This document shows positions 1 to 6,166 of a DNA stretch of 6,197 nucleotides, piece after piece. The stretch is from Pseudomonadota bacterium (lineage in GTDB: Bacteria > Pseudomonadota > Gammaproteobacteria > Burkholderiales > Burkholderiaceae). The stretch covers positions 1 through 6,197 of the forward strand of contig JAJYBQ010000152.1 of NCBI GenBank assembly GCA_021778935.1, given 5' to 3'. Position 1 is the first letter of the stretch; every line of letters starts with the position of its first letter. The position numbers were made by a program, and so were the translations under genes. The notes beneath the pieces are model-generated. The model saw only the letters and a program-made list of their open reading frames with translations. It was not told the DNA's origin and made no database searches.

Positions 1-1
1 T

Positions 2-3000
2 CCCGACGGGCGTTTCGCCTTTCCTGCCGCGGCAGGAAAAACCCGGTACCTCGACGGGCTGGAGATTTCTGCCCGGCCCGACATTCCCGAAGGGCTGGGC
101 ACGGCCGGCCGTGCGTGGCGCGAGGACAAGGCCTTCTTCAACACCGATTTCCAGGTCGACTTCCTGGCGCCGTGGCGCGCGCGCGCCACGGCCCTGGGCC
201 TGATGGCCAGCGCCACGCTGCCGATTCATCGGGGCGGAAAGACCTGGGCAATCCTGTTGCTCTACCGGGGCGACGACATCGCATTCGATCCGCCGATGCA
301 GCGCCTCCTGCGTCAGGTGGCTGACGACATCGGGCACGGACTCGACCACATCGCCCGCAACCAGCAGTTGAAAAACGCCCAGGGGGTGTACCAGGCGTTG
401 GTTGCTGCCGGCGACTCCCTGCTGCAGAGCACGACCGAGGCCGCGATGATCGCGCGGCTGTGTCAAAGCCTGATCGACGGCACGGAATTCTCCGCGGTCT
501 GGCTGGCACGCCCCGACGACCGCGGAGTGTTCCGCGCGCTGGGACGGTCCGGCGAGCGCGTGGAAGACCGGGAATTCATCGACGGCTCATGCATCACGAC
601 CGGTGACCCCGACATGGCGGTCGCCGCAGCATGGCGCACACAAGCCGTGGCGATCGGCAAGATCGGCGCCCCGGCGCGGGACCAGCCCGGCGGCGCAGCT
701 CCTGCGCGCCGGCAACCGGTAGCGATCCTCGCCGCTCCCGTCCGTCGGGCCGGGAGCATCTGGGGTGTGCTGACGTTGATCGGGAAACGGGCGGAACTGT
801 TCGATGCAGTCACCCGCAGCGCCTGCGAGCGGGTCGCGGCGCTGCTCGGTCACGGCCTGGACGAACTGGACCGCAAATCCGACCTGCAAACCCTGCAGGA
901 CACCGAAAGCCGGCGCGCGCGTACCGATCCGCTGACCGATCTGCCCAATCGCCTGGCGCTTGGAGAATACCTCCCGACCGCCCTGGCGCGCGCCGAACGG
1001 CGACAGACGGTCGTCGCCGTCGGCATGCTCGACATCGACGACTTCAAACCCGTCAACGACCACTTCGGCCACGCCTGCGGAGACATTCTGCTGCAAAAGC
1101 TCTCCCAGGCGCTGCGCGCGCGCGTACGGCAGACCGGTTTCCTGGCGCGGCTGGGAGGCGACGAGTTCATCGTCGTGTTGGAGGACCTGGAACCTGACCA
1201 GGTCCTCGGCCAGCTGGAAACGGCATTGAGCCGCCTGCATTCCGCAGTGGAAGCGCCGTTCGACCTCGGCGATGGCCACAGCGCGCAAGTCGGAATGACC
1301 ATGGGTCTGGCCCTGTATCCCCACGACGCCACCGAAGCGGATACCTTGCTGCGCATGGCCGATGCGGCGATGTACGCATGCAAGGTGCGCAAGCTCGACC
1401 GCATCCGCTGGTGGTGCCTGGATACGGCCGAAACCGACAGCGCCCAGGGACGCAACCGCGAAACGATGCTCGATGTTTTCGGCCGTGAATCATCGGCCCT
1501 CCTCGCCGCACTGGGTGCCGAGGTCCTGGACCCCGTCGCCCGGCGGTTTGCCGCAGCGTTCTACGAGGAACTGAGCGCCGACCCCGATCAGGCACCCATC
1601 CTGCAATGCCTCACCGCCGAGGAGTTCCACCGACTGAAACGCACGCAAGCGGAACATCTGCTCTTCCTGCTCCAGCCCGATACGACACGCCAGGCAATCG
1701 AAGACCGGGCCCAGGATCTCGGCCGGGTCCATGCCCTGGTTGGGGTCGCCAGCGCCAGCATGGAGCGGGCCTTCGCGCAATATGAGGCGTTGCTCCGCGC
1801 GCAGCTGGAGGCGAGCCTGATCTCGTCGCGGGAGCGCTACCTCATCATGCGCGTGGCCACGGCGCGATTGCGCTTGGACGTGCAAGTCCAACTGCTCGCC
1901 ATGGACCAAACCCTTGCCCACTATTTCGCGGTCCTGAAAGCTCCGATCAAGACGAATGCGCGATGGGTCGACGCCTTGCCGATCACGCTCGACACCCTCA
2001 GCGAATTGCCTGGCATCCGGCATGCGATGGTGTTTCGACCGGATGAAAGCGGAACCCTGCGCATCGAGGCGGGAACGGGAACCGATTTCCCCCTGCTCTG
2101 GGATGCACTTCACGATTCGGATCTTTACCCCAACCTCAACGTCGGGCCGGGGTTGGAACAAGGCCCCTTGTCCCTAGCATGGTTCACGCGGGAAGTGCAG
2201 GTGGTCGACGCCTACCTGCTCGATACCCGCCTGGCGAACTGGCATGCCCTGGCACGTCAGTTCCGCTGGCGCAGCGCGGCGACCATCCCCATCGCCGGGG
2301 CCAACGAAACCGAGAGCGTGCTCGTGCTGTTCGGCGAATACGCGCACCAATTTTCCTCGAGTTGGGCGCGATCCTGGCTCGAGTTGCTGCGCAACCGGCT
2401 CGCCACCTTGTTCTCGTCCACGGCCCGGGGTCATCGGCTGATCGATCGCAAACGTGTCCGCGCACTGCGCGAACTGCTGTATGGACGAGGGCTGAACATG
2501 TGGGTACAGCCCATCGTCGACCTGCAGACCGGGGCAGTCCCCCGGGTGGAGGCCTTGGCGCGATTGCACGACCCGGATGGCGACGTGTTCTGCCCCGAAA
2601 AGTTCCTCCCGGCGTTTGGGGAACAGGAAGTCCACGCGCTGTTCCGCCACGGCATGCGCCAAGCGCTCGACCTGGCGCATGGGTGGCGGGAAGCGGGGAT
2701 GGAGGTGGACATTTCCGTCAACCTGCCGCCCATCACGCTGAGCCACCCCGATTGCGCATCCTGGGTCGAGGAGGCGCTGCGCAGCGCCCAGATCGCCCCC
2801 CGTCACCTCACGTTGGAAATCCTGGAGAGCGCGGAACTCGATCATGCGCGCAGCGGCGAGGCGATGCAGGCGATCAATGCGCTCGGCGTGCGACTGGCGC
2901 TCGACGACCTCGGGTCGGGTTACAACAGCCTGGCGCGCCTGGCGTCACTTCCGATCGACACCGTGAAGATCGACCAGGCGCTCATCCGCGAACTGCCGCG

Positions 3001-3517
3001 AGACCCGATCAAGACCGTCCGCCTGCTCGCGACCCTGATCCACGTCGGCCGGGAGTTCGTCCGCAAGACCGTGGTCGAGGGTCTGGAAGACGAGGGGTTC
3101 GTCGAGGTGGCGCACCTGCTCGGCGCCCGCCACGGCCAGGGGTTCGCGCTCGCCCGCCCGATGCCTGCCGAGGAATTCCCCGCCTGGCTCCGGTCTCGTC
3201 CGGTAACGGCGGCCAGCGCCACGCTGCGCACCTGGCCCGGCGCCCTGGCATATCACTGGATCGCGGGGCACGATCGTGTCCGCTCCCAACAAAGCCGGAA
3301 GGACTTTGCCGACTGCGCCCTCTCGGAGTTTCTGCGCATGCAGGACATCGACACCCCCGAGGTCCTGCGCTGGCACGAAATCGCGCACACCGGCGCCACC
3401 AGCCCGGAGCGCAAAGCGGCGTCCGAGGCGTTGCTCGGGTGGCTGGGACAGCAGGTGAGCCTGGCGTACGCGCCGCAGACTCCGTCCGTCTACCAGGGCG
3501 AAACGGGGCGTCAGTAG
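2..3517 (+). CDS. Multidomain GAF-GAF-GGDEF-globin-GAF-EAL cyclic-di-GMP synthase/phosphodiesterase, 5' end outside the window
   Basis: This is a probable cytoplasmic enzyme that makes and degrades cyclic-di-GMP under sensory control. The frame is open from base 2, so the ATG at 203 is internal. Residues are counted from base 2 (1171 visible). Residues 1-115 are the end of a GAF domain, 126-288 a second GAF, then a short helical linker. Residues 307-470 are a GGDEF domain with DPLTDLPNR, DIDDFKPVND and GGDEF at 385; the inhibitory RxxD reads RQTG. Residues 493-643 resemble a globin-coupled sensor, with candidate haem-ligand His577 in GRVHALVG and Tyr521 in FYEEL. Residues 652-810 look GAF-like. 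Residues 822-1063 are EAL, with EAL at 850, Asn907, Glu942, DD at 968, Lys989, Glu1026 and Gln1046, so phosphodiesterase activity is likely. Residues 1067-1171 carry a CZB-like His/Cys pattern. No transmembrane segment is visible. The enzymatic domains are certain; the globin and tail assignments are pattern-based. Net activity and ligands cannot be read from sequence. Confidence 0.93.
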   Translation, partial: PDGRFAFPAAAGKTRYLDGLEISARPDIPEGLGTAGRAWREDKAFFNTDFQVDFLAPWRARATALGLMASATLPIHRGGKTWAILLLYRGDDIAFDPPMQRLLRQVADDIGHGLDHIARNQQLKNAQGVYQALVAAGDSLLQSTTEAAMIARLCQSLIDGTEFSAVWLARPDDRGVFRALGRSGERVEDREFIDGSCITTGDPDMAVAAAWRTQAVAIGKIGAPARDQPGGAAPARRQPVAILAAPVRRAGSIWGVLTLIGKRAELFDAVTRSACERVAALLGHGLDELDRKSDLQTLQDTESRRARTDPLTDLPNRLALGEYLPTALARAERRQTVVAVGMLDIDDFKPVNDHFGHACGDILLQKLSQALRARVRQTGFLARLGGDEFIVVLEDLEPDQVLGQLETALSRLHSAVEAPFDLGDGHSAQVGMTMGLALYPHDATEADTLLRMADAAMYACKVRKLDRIRWWCLDTAETDSAQGRNRETMLDVFGRESSALLAALGAEVLDPVARRFAAAFYEELSADPDQAPILQCLTAEEFHRLKRTQAEHLLFLLQPDTTRQAIEDRAQDLGRVHALVGVASASMERAFAQYEALLRAQLEASLISSRERYLIMRVATARLRLDVQVQLLAMDQTLAHYFAVLKAPIKTNARWVDALPITLDTLSELPGIRHAMVFRPDESGTLRIEAGTGTDFPLLWDALHDSDLYPNLNVGPGLEQGPLSLAWFTREVQVVDAYLLDTRLANWHALARQFRWRSAATIPIAGANETESVLVLFGEYAHQFSSSWARSWLELLRNRLATLFSSTARGHRLIDRKRVRALRELLYGRGLNMWVQPIVDLQTGAVPRVEALARLHDPDGDVFCPEKFLPAFGEQEVHALFRHGMRQALDLAHGWREAGMEVDISVNLPPITLSHPDCASWVEEALRSAQIAPRHLTLEILESAELDHARSGEAMQAINALGVRLALDDLGSGYNSLARLASLPIDTVKIDQALIRELPRDPIKTVRLLATLIHVGREFVRKTVVEGLEDEGFVEVAHLLGARHGQGFALARPMPAEEFPAWLRSRPVTAASATLRTWPGALAYHWIAGHDRVRSQQSRKDFADCALSEFLRMQDIDTPEVLRWHEIAHTGATSPERKAASEALLGWLGQQVSLAYAPQTPSVYQGETGRQ
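169..192. repeat. 24-base perfect palindrome inside the signalling gene
   Basis: Bases 169-180 (GCCGTGGCGCGC) are exactly complementary in reverse to bases 181-192, with no spacer. The central ten bases alternate G and C. The site lies in the codons for the first GAF domain (A-P-W-R-A-R-A-T-A). The repeat is seen directly; any binding or structural role is not known. Confidence 0.9.
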
Positions 3518-4056
3518 CCTTCGCCGCCGTAGCCCGGAGGAGGCGGGGGGGGCGGGGGAAGATTGTCCTGTGACTGCGGAGGCGGAGGCGGGGGCGGGAG
3601 ATTGCGCATGCGGTAGTTGGGGACCGCCATCCCCGGCACGATGTTGCCCTTTGCATACATGCATTGCAGGTAGGCGATGTTGTACTGCCGCTGCAGGGTG
3701 TCGCTGTTGCTGGAACCCTGGCCGGCCCCCATCGCCGTGCCGGCGATCAATCCGACGCCGGCACCCGCGGCGGCAGACCCGCTGTTGTTGCCCAGCAGCG
3801 CGCCCGCCACGGCACCCAGTGCGGTCGCGGCGACCGTACCCGCCACCTGCGAATTGGTGGCCGAGGATTTGCCGCCTGCGATCGCCTGTGACGAGTAGGC
3901 CCTGCAGACCTGATCTTCGCCCGCGAATACGTCGAACGGCTTCCCGGGCGCCGGCATGACCTGCACGGTCGGCCCCGTCGGCATGGTCTGACAACCGGCC
4001 AATGCCAGGATACCGGCACCGGCGACAACTCCGAGTCCCCAGGAAAAAGGACGCAT
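3511..4056 (-). CDS. Glycine-zipper outer-membrane lipoprotein with polyproline C-terminus (181 aa)
   Basis: This is a probable lipoprotein of unknown function in the glycine-zipper family. The N-terminus has a short basic start, a hydrophobic stretch and the lipobox LAGC with Cys22 as the lipidated residue. The following Gln is not the Asp of inner-membrane retention, so outer-membrane sorting is likely. Residues 71-112 hold GxxxG repeats (Gly81/85/89 and Gly98/102/106/110), typical of a membrane-associating helical hairpin. Cys51 and Cys132 could form a disulfide. Residues 154-160 and 167-174 are runs of seven and eight prolines, each preceded by Asn-Leu, before a Gly/Tyr-rich end. The start at 4056 is chosen because the signal peptide begins there and GGGAGGT lies five bases upstream; the longer frame to 4260 adds sequence that would bury the signal. 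The gene has its own candidate promoter. Its stop overlaps the convergent signalling gene. The role is unknown, possibly envelope integrity. Confidence 0.85.
   Translation of the reverse strand: MRPFSWGLGVVAGAGILALAGCQTMPTGPTVQVMPAPGKPFDVFAGEDQVCRAYSSQAIAGGKSSATNSQVAGTVAATALGAVAGALLGNNSGSAAAGAGVGLIAGTAMGAGQGSSNSDTLQRQYNIAYLQCMYAKGNIVPGMAVPNYRMRNLPPPPPPPQSQDNLPPPPPPPPGYGGEGY
3535..3597 (-). repeat. Duplicated Asn-Leu-polyproline coding repeat, G-rich on the plus strand
   Basis: Two proline-codon tracts (eight codons at 3535-3558, seven at 3577-3597) are separated by a short Q-S-Q-D-N-L spacer. The plus strand is consequently a series of G runs, including eight consecutive G at 3545-3552. The arrangement looks like unit duplication or slippage of a simple repeat. 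The plus-strand G runs sit 18 to 80 bases beyond the stop codon of the convergent signalling gene. Confidence 0.8.
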
Positions 4057-4061
4057 GGCAA

Positions 4062-4068
4062 ACCTCCC
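4062..4068 (-). promoter_or_regulatory. Strong ribosome binding site of the lipoprotein gene
   Basis: The minus strand reads GGGAGGT, then five bases, then the ATG at 4056. This near-consensus Shine-Dalgarno fixes the start of the lipoprotein gene over the longer upstream frame. Confidence 0.8.
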
Positions 4069-4071
4069 AGC

Positions 4072-4118
4072 AAAAAAATCCGGACGGCCGGCGAATGCCG
4101 CGGTGCGGGATACCCGCA
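4072..4118 (-). other. Structured leader of the lipoprotein gene: hairpins followed by a T7 tract
   Basis: On the minus strand a perfect stem TGCGGG/CCCGCA with a three-base loop (4104-4118) is followed by a short CCGG/CCGG stem (4080-4091), one A, and seven T (4072-4078), immediately before the ribosome binding site. The second stem has only four pairs, so it is a weak terminator or attenuator at best. Alternatively the U-rich tract could simply aid ribosomal protein S1 binding. Confidence 0.4.
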
Positions 4119-4135
4119 ACGGCAGGCGAGCCCCT

Positions 4136-4141
4136 ATTGTA
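4136..4141 (-). promoter_or_regulatory. Candidate sigma-70 -10 element for the lipoprotein gene
   Basis: The minus strand reads TACAAT, one mismatch from TATAAT, 79 bases before the lipoprotein start. It would place a transcript start near 4129 and give a leader of about 70 bases. No convincing TTGACA-like -35 element is found at 16-18 bases upstream, so an activator or another sigma factor may be involved. Confidence 0.45.
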
Positions 4142-4192
4142 GATCGGTCGTGCGGGAATGCTGCCGAACCCGCGCGGGCAGAGCGTAACAGT

Positions 4193-4786
4193 TCATATCG
4201 CCGGATCGTCTTCGGGCGCCGCCACACCGCGCCACCGGGGCGCGAGCTGATGTTCGACACCGATCAGGTCGAGTACGCGCGCGATCGTCTGGTCGACCAT
4301 CTCCTCGATCGAGCCGGGGCGGTGATAGAACGCCGGTACGGGCGGAAAAATGATGCCCCCCATCTGGGTCACTTCCTGCATGTTGCGCAGATGCGCCGCA
4401 TGCAGAGGCGTCTCGCGAACGAGCAGGAGCAGGCGCCTCCGCTCCTTGAGCGTGACGTCGGCAGCGCGGGAGATCAGGTTGTCGGAGAAACCGCAGGCGA
4501 CCGCGGCCAGCGTCTTCCCCGAGCACGGCGCAATCACCATCGACTCCCATGCGAACGACCCCGAGGCGATGGCAGCGCCGATGTCGGAGACACCATGGGA
4601 AACATCGGCCATCGCCTCGATGCCGCCGCGCTTGATCCCCAGTTCCTGGCTTGCGCTCAACGCGCCGGCGCGGGAAATCACGGCATGGGTCTCCACCCCG
4701 CCCGCCGCACGCAGGTGAGCGAGCAGTCGCACGCCATACACGGCGCCCGACGCGCCGGTGACGGCGACGATCACGCGTCGCGGCAT
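4193..4786 (-). CDS. ubiX: UbiX flavin prenyltransferase (197 aa)
   Basis: The enzyme joins a dimethylallyl group to reduced FMN to make prenyl-FMN, the cofactor of UbiD-type decarboxylases; in aerobic proteobacteria this serves the decarboxylation step of ubiquinone synthesis. The N-terminal GASGA (residues 11-15) begins the Rossmann-like flavoprotein fold. SGSF at 75-78 and APCS at 86-89 are family signatures, followed by SRAADVTLKERR, the RET motif with Arg124-Glu125, and PPVPAFYHRP with Tyr154. From memory of the Pseudomonas enzyme, Ser13, Glu48, Lys114, Arg124, Glu125 and Tyr154 correspond to known active-site residues, so the enzyme looks functional. The length is normal. The ATG follows the grxD stop by one base with no clear ribosome binding site, suggesting translational coupling. 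No ubiD is in the window. The Pad1-like aromatic-decarboxylase role is an alternative that the context does not favour. Confidence 0.95.
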   Translation of the reverse strand: MPRRVIVAVTGASGAVYGVRLLAHLRAAGGVETHAVISRAGALSASQELGIKRGGIEAMADVSHGVSDIGAAIASGSFAWESMVIAPCSGKTLAAVACGFSDNLISRAADVTLKERRRLLLLVRETPLHAAHLRNMQEVTQMGGIIFPPVPAFYHRPGSIEEMVDQTIARVLDLIGVEHQLAPRWRGVAAPEDDPAI

Positions 4787-4787
4787 G

Positions 4788-5102
4788 TCACTGCGCCGCG
4801 TTGAGCAGGTTCTGCAACTCGCCGCTTTCGTACATTTCCGTCATGATGTCGGAGCCACCGACGAACTGCCCGTTGACATAAAGCTGCGGGATCGTCGGCC
4901 AACTCGCGTAGTCCTTGACCGCTTGGCGAATGACGTCGTCCTGGAGCACGTCGACGGTGACGATGTTCTTGACTCCGCAAGCCTTGAGGATCTGCACGGC
5001 GCGACCCGAGAACCCGCAACGCGGGAATTGCGCCGTGCCTTTCATGAACAGGACCACGGGGTTTTCGGTGACGGTCTTCCGGATGAACTCTTGCGCTTCC
5101 AT
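4788..5102 (-). CDS. grxD: Grx4-type monothiol glutaredoxin, CGFS class (104 aa)
   Basis: This small cytoplasmic protein binds a [2Fe-2S] cluster between two subunits using glutathione, and delivers or stores iron-sulfur clusters, often with BolA partners. The active site CGFS is at residues 29-32, preceded by the glutathione-contacting Lys21 in VVLFMKGT. The TIPQLYVNG loop with its cis-proline (Pro72) and the GGSD motif (82-85) complete the glutathione site. An additional Cys at residue 42 lies where many CGFS glutaredoxins have a second cysteine. The length is typical of single-domain bacterial Grx4. The start at 5102 is the family start, although its upstream ribosome binding site is weak. 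The gene lies 116 bases after prmC and one base before ubiX, in the same direction, so it is probably in one transcript with ubiX. All key residues are present. Confidence 0.96.
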   Translation of the reverse strand: MEAQEFIRKTVTENPVVLFMKGTAQFPRCGFSGRAVQILKACGVKNIVTVDVLQDDVIRQAVKDYASWPTIPQLYVNGQFVGGSDIMTEMYESGELQNLLNAAQ

Positions 5103-5155
5103 GATGGGATTCCAGGAAAGAAACGAAACTCGAGCGAGATCCTACACGCATGAGA

Positions 5156-5170
5156 CGGCGGACGCCGCCG
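5156..5170. other. GC-rich hairpin in the prmC-grxD gap
   Basis: CGGCGG (5156-5161) and CCGCCG (5165-5170) form a perfect six-pair stem with a three-base loop. No T run follows on either strand, so it is not a normal intrinsic terminator. It could stabilise or punctuate the prmC-grxD transcript. A weak -10-like TAGGAT lies on the minus strand at 5139-5144 with no matching -35, so a separate grxD promoter is only a possibility. Confidence 0.4.
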
Positions 5171-5218
5171 GAAATTCCCCGCCCAGGACATGGAGAACGA
5201 CGTGGGCGACCAGCGATC

Positions 5219-6037
5219 TCACTGCCGGCGAGCCAGGCAGACACGATCCCGGCCCTCGAGATCCAGCAAGGTCTCGACCGAATCAAACCCCTGCTCCCGC
5301 GCCAGCGCATGCACCTGCGGCCCTTGGTCGTAGCCATGCTCGAGCAGCAGAACACCGCCGGGACGCAGGTGCCTGCCCGCAGTCACGATGATGGTGCGCA
5401 GCGCGCGCAAGCCGTCGGCGCCGTCGGTCAGGGCATGCCGGGGTTCGTGGGCCAGACTGCACAGATGCGGGTCGCCCGCCGCCACATAGGGAGGATTGGA
5501 AACGATCAGATCGAACCGCGTGCCGCCCAGCGGCGCGAACCAGTCCGCGGCAACCAGCGCGACGCGCGCCTGCAACCGACTGCTGTTCCGGCGTGCGACT
5601 GCCAACGCCTGCAAGCACCGGTCGGTCGCCACAACCTGCCAGTGCGGCTGCGCCAACGCCAGCGTGATCGCGACGCAACCCGAACCGGTCCCCAGTTCCA
5701 GCACGGAAATGCCCGGCCGGGAGGGAAGGAGGCGGATTGCCGTATCGACCAGAAGTTCGGTCTCGGGTCGTGGAATGAGCACGGCAGGCGTGACTTCGAT
5801 GGCGTGGCCGTAGAACTCCTGAAACCCGGTCAGGTAGGCCATCGGCGTGCCGCTACGCCGCCGCGCCGCCAGATCGGAGAACCGCCCTTGCACGGCCGGA
5901 TGCACGACGATCTCCGGATGCGCGACGAGGTGCTCCGGGGATACCCCCAAGGATAGGGCGAGGAGCGCGCGCGCCTCCCGAAACGGAAGCCGGGATTGCC
6001 GCAGGAGGACGCTCGCAGTGACGTTCCGATCGGTCAT
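5219..6037 (-). CDS. prmC: PrmC (HemK) protein-(glutamine-N5) methyltransferase acting on release factors (272 aa)
   Basis: The enzyme uses S-adenosylmethionine to methylate the glutamine of the GGQ motif of RF1 and RF2, which raises the efficiency of translation termination. Residues 1-80 form the helical release-factor-binding domain, including GTPMAYLTGFQEFYG (63-77). The linker IPRPETELL (88-96) is a PrmC hallmark. The catalytic domain has the SAM motif LELGTGSG (113-120) and the substrate-binding NPPY (181-184). The start at 6037 is chosen because it gives the normal family length and N-terminus; an in-frame ATG at 6100 would add 21 residues unlike the family. Neither start has a strong ribosome binding site. 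prfA, its partner gene, lies immediately upstream, separated by 129 bases. The catalytic residues are all present, so the enzyme should be active. Confidence 0.95.
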   Translation of the reverse strand: MTDRNVTASVLLRQSRLPFREARALLALSLGVSPEHLVAHPEIVVHPAVQGRFSDLAARRRSGTPMAYLTGFQEFYGHAIEVTPAVLIPRPETELLVDTAIRLLPSRPGISVLELGTGSGCVAITLALAQPHWQVVATDRCLQALAVARRNSSRLQARVALVAADWFAPLGGTRFDLIVSNPPYVAAGDPHLCSLAHEPRHALTDGADGLRALRTIIVTAGRHLRPGGVLLLEHGYDQGPQVHALAREQGFDSVETLLDLEGRDRVCLARRQ

Positions 6038-6166
6038 CGCGCAATCCGGTTGGAAATGGAGGGAGAGACTTCCCCAAGGGCACAAAGTTCCGCGCAGCAT
6101 CCCGATCGATGACGTGGCGCGCGATCTCCACCGGGAACGGGGACCGCTGCATACGCTGCAATGACG

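Noticed and set aside
203..205. ATG at 203 as the start of the signalling gene
   Set aside because: The same frame is open to base 2 and encodes recognisable GAF sequence (for example EGLGTAGRAW), so the true start lies upstream of the window.
2179..3573. 464-codon plus-strand open frame overlapping the EAL region
   Set aside because: It is rich in Arg, Pro and Ala with no motif, and lies within a frame encoding an intact EAL domain. It is a high-GC shadow frame.
2945..3994. 349-codon minus-strand open frame across the convergent junction
   Set aside because: It runs antisense to the EAL domain and out of frame with the lipoprotein, with no signal or domain.
4161..4181. Terminator just after ubiX
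   Set aside because: Short GC-rich complementary arms (CTGCC/GGCAG) exist but have an 11-base loop and no T run.
4057..4260. Upstream in-frame ATG at 4260 for the lipoprotein gene
   Set aside because: It would overlap ubiX and put 68 residues before the signal peptide. The start at 4056 has a strong ribosome binding site and a proper lipobox distance.
4055..4804. 249-codon plus-strand open frame antisense to ubiX
   Set aside because: The opposite strand encodes a complete UbiX with active-site residues; this frame shows no recognisable motif.
5156..5170. Intrinsic terminator after prmC
   Set aside because: The stem is good but no T run follows on the minus strand, so it is listed only as a hairpin.
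5150..5956. 268-codon plus-strand open frame antisense to prmC
   Set aside because: It is a shadow of the intact prmC gene with low-complexity Arg/Gln-rich content.
6038..6100. Longer prmC start at 6100
   Set aside because: The extra 21 residues do not resemble the PrmC N-terminus, and no better ribosome binding site supports it.
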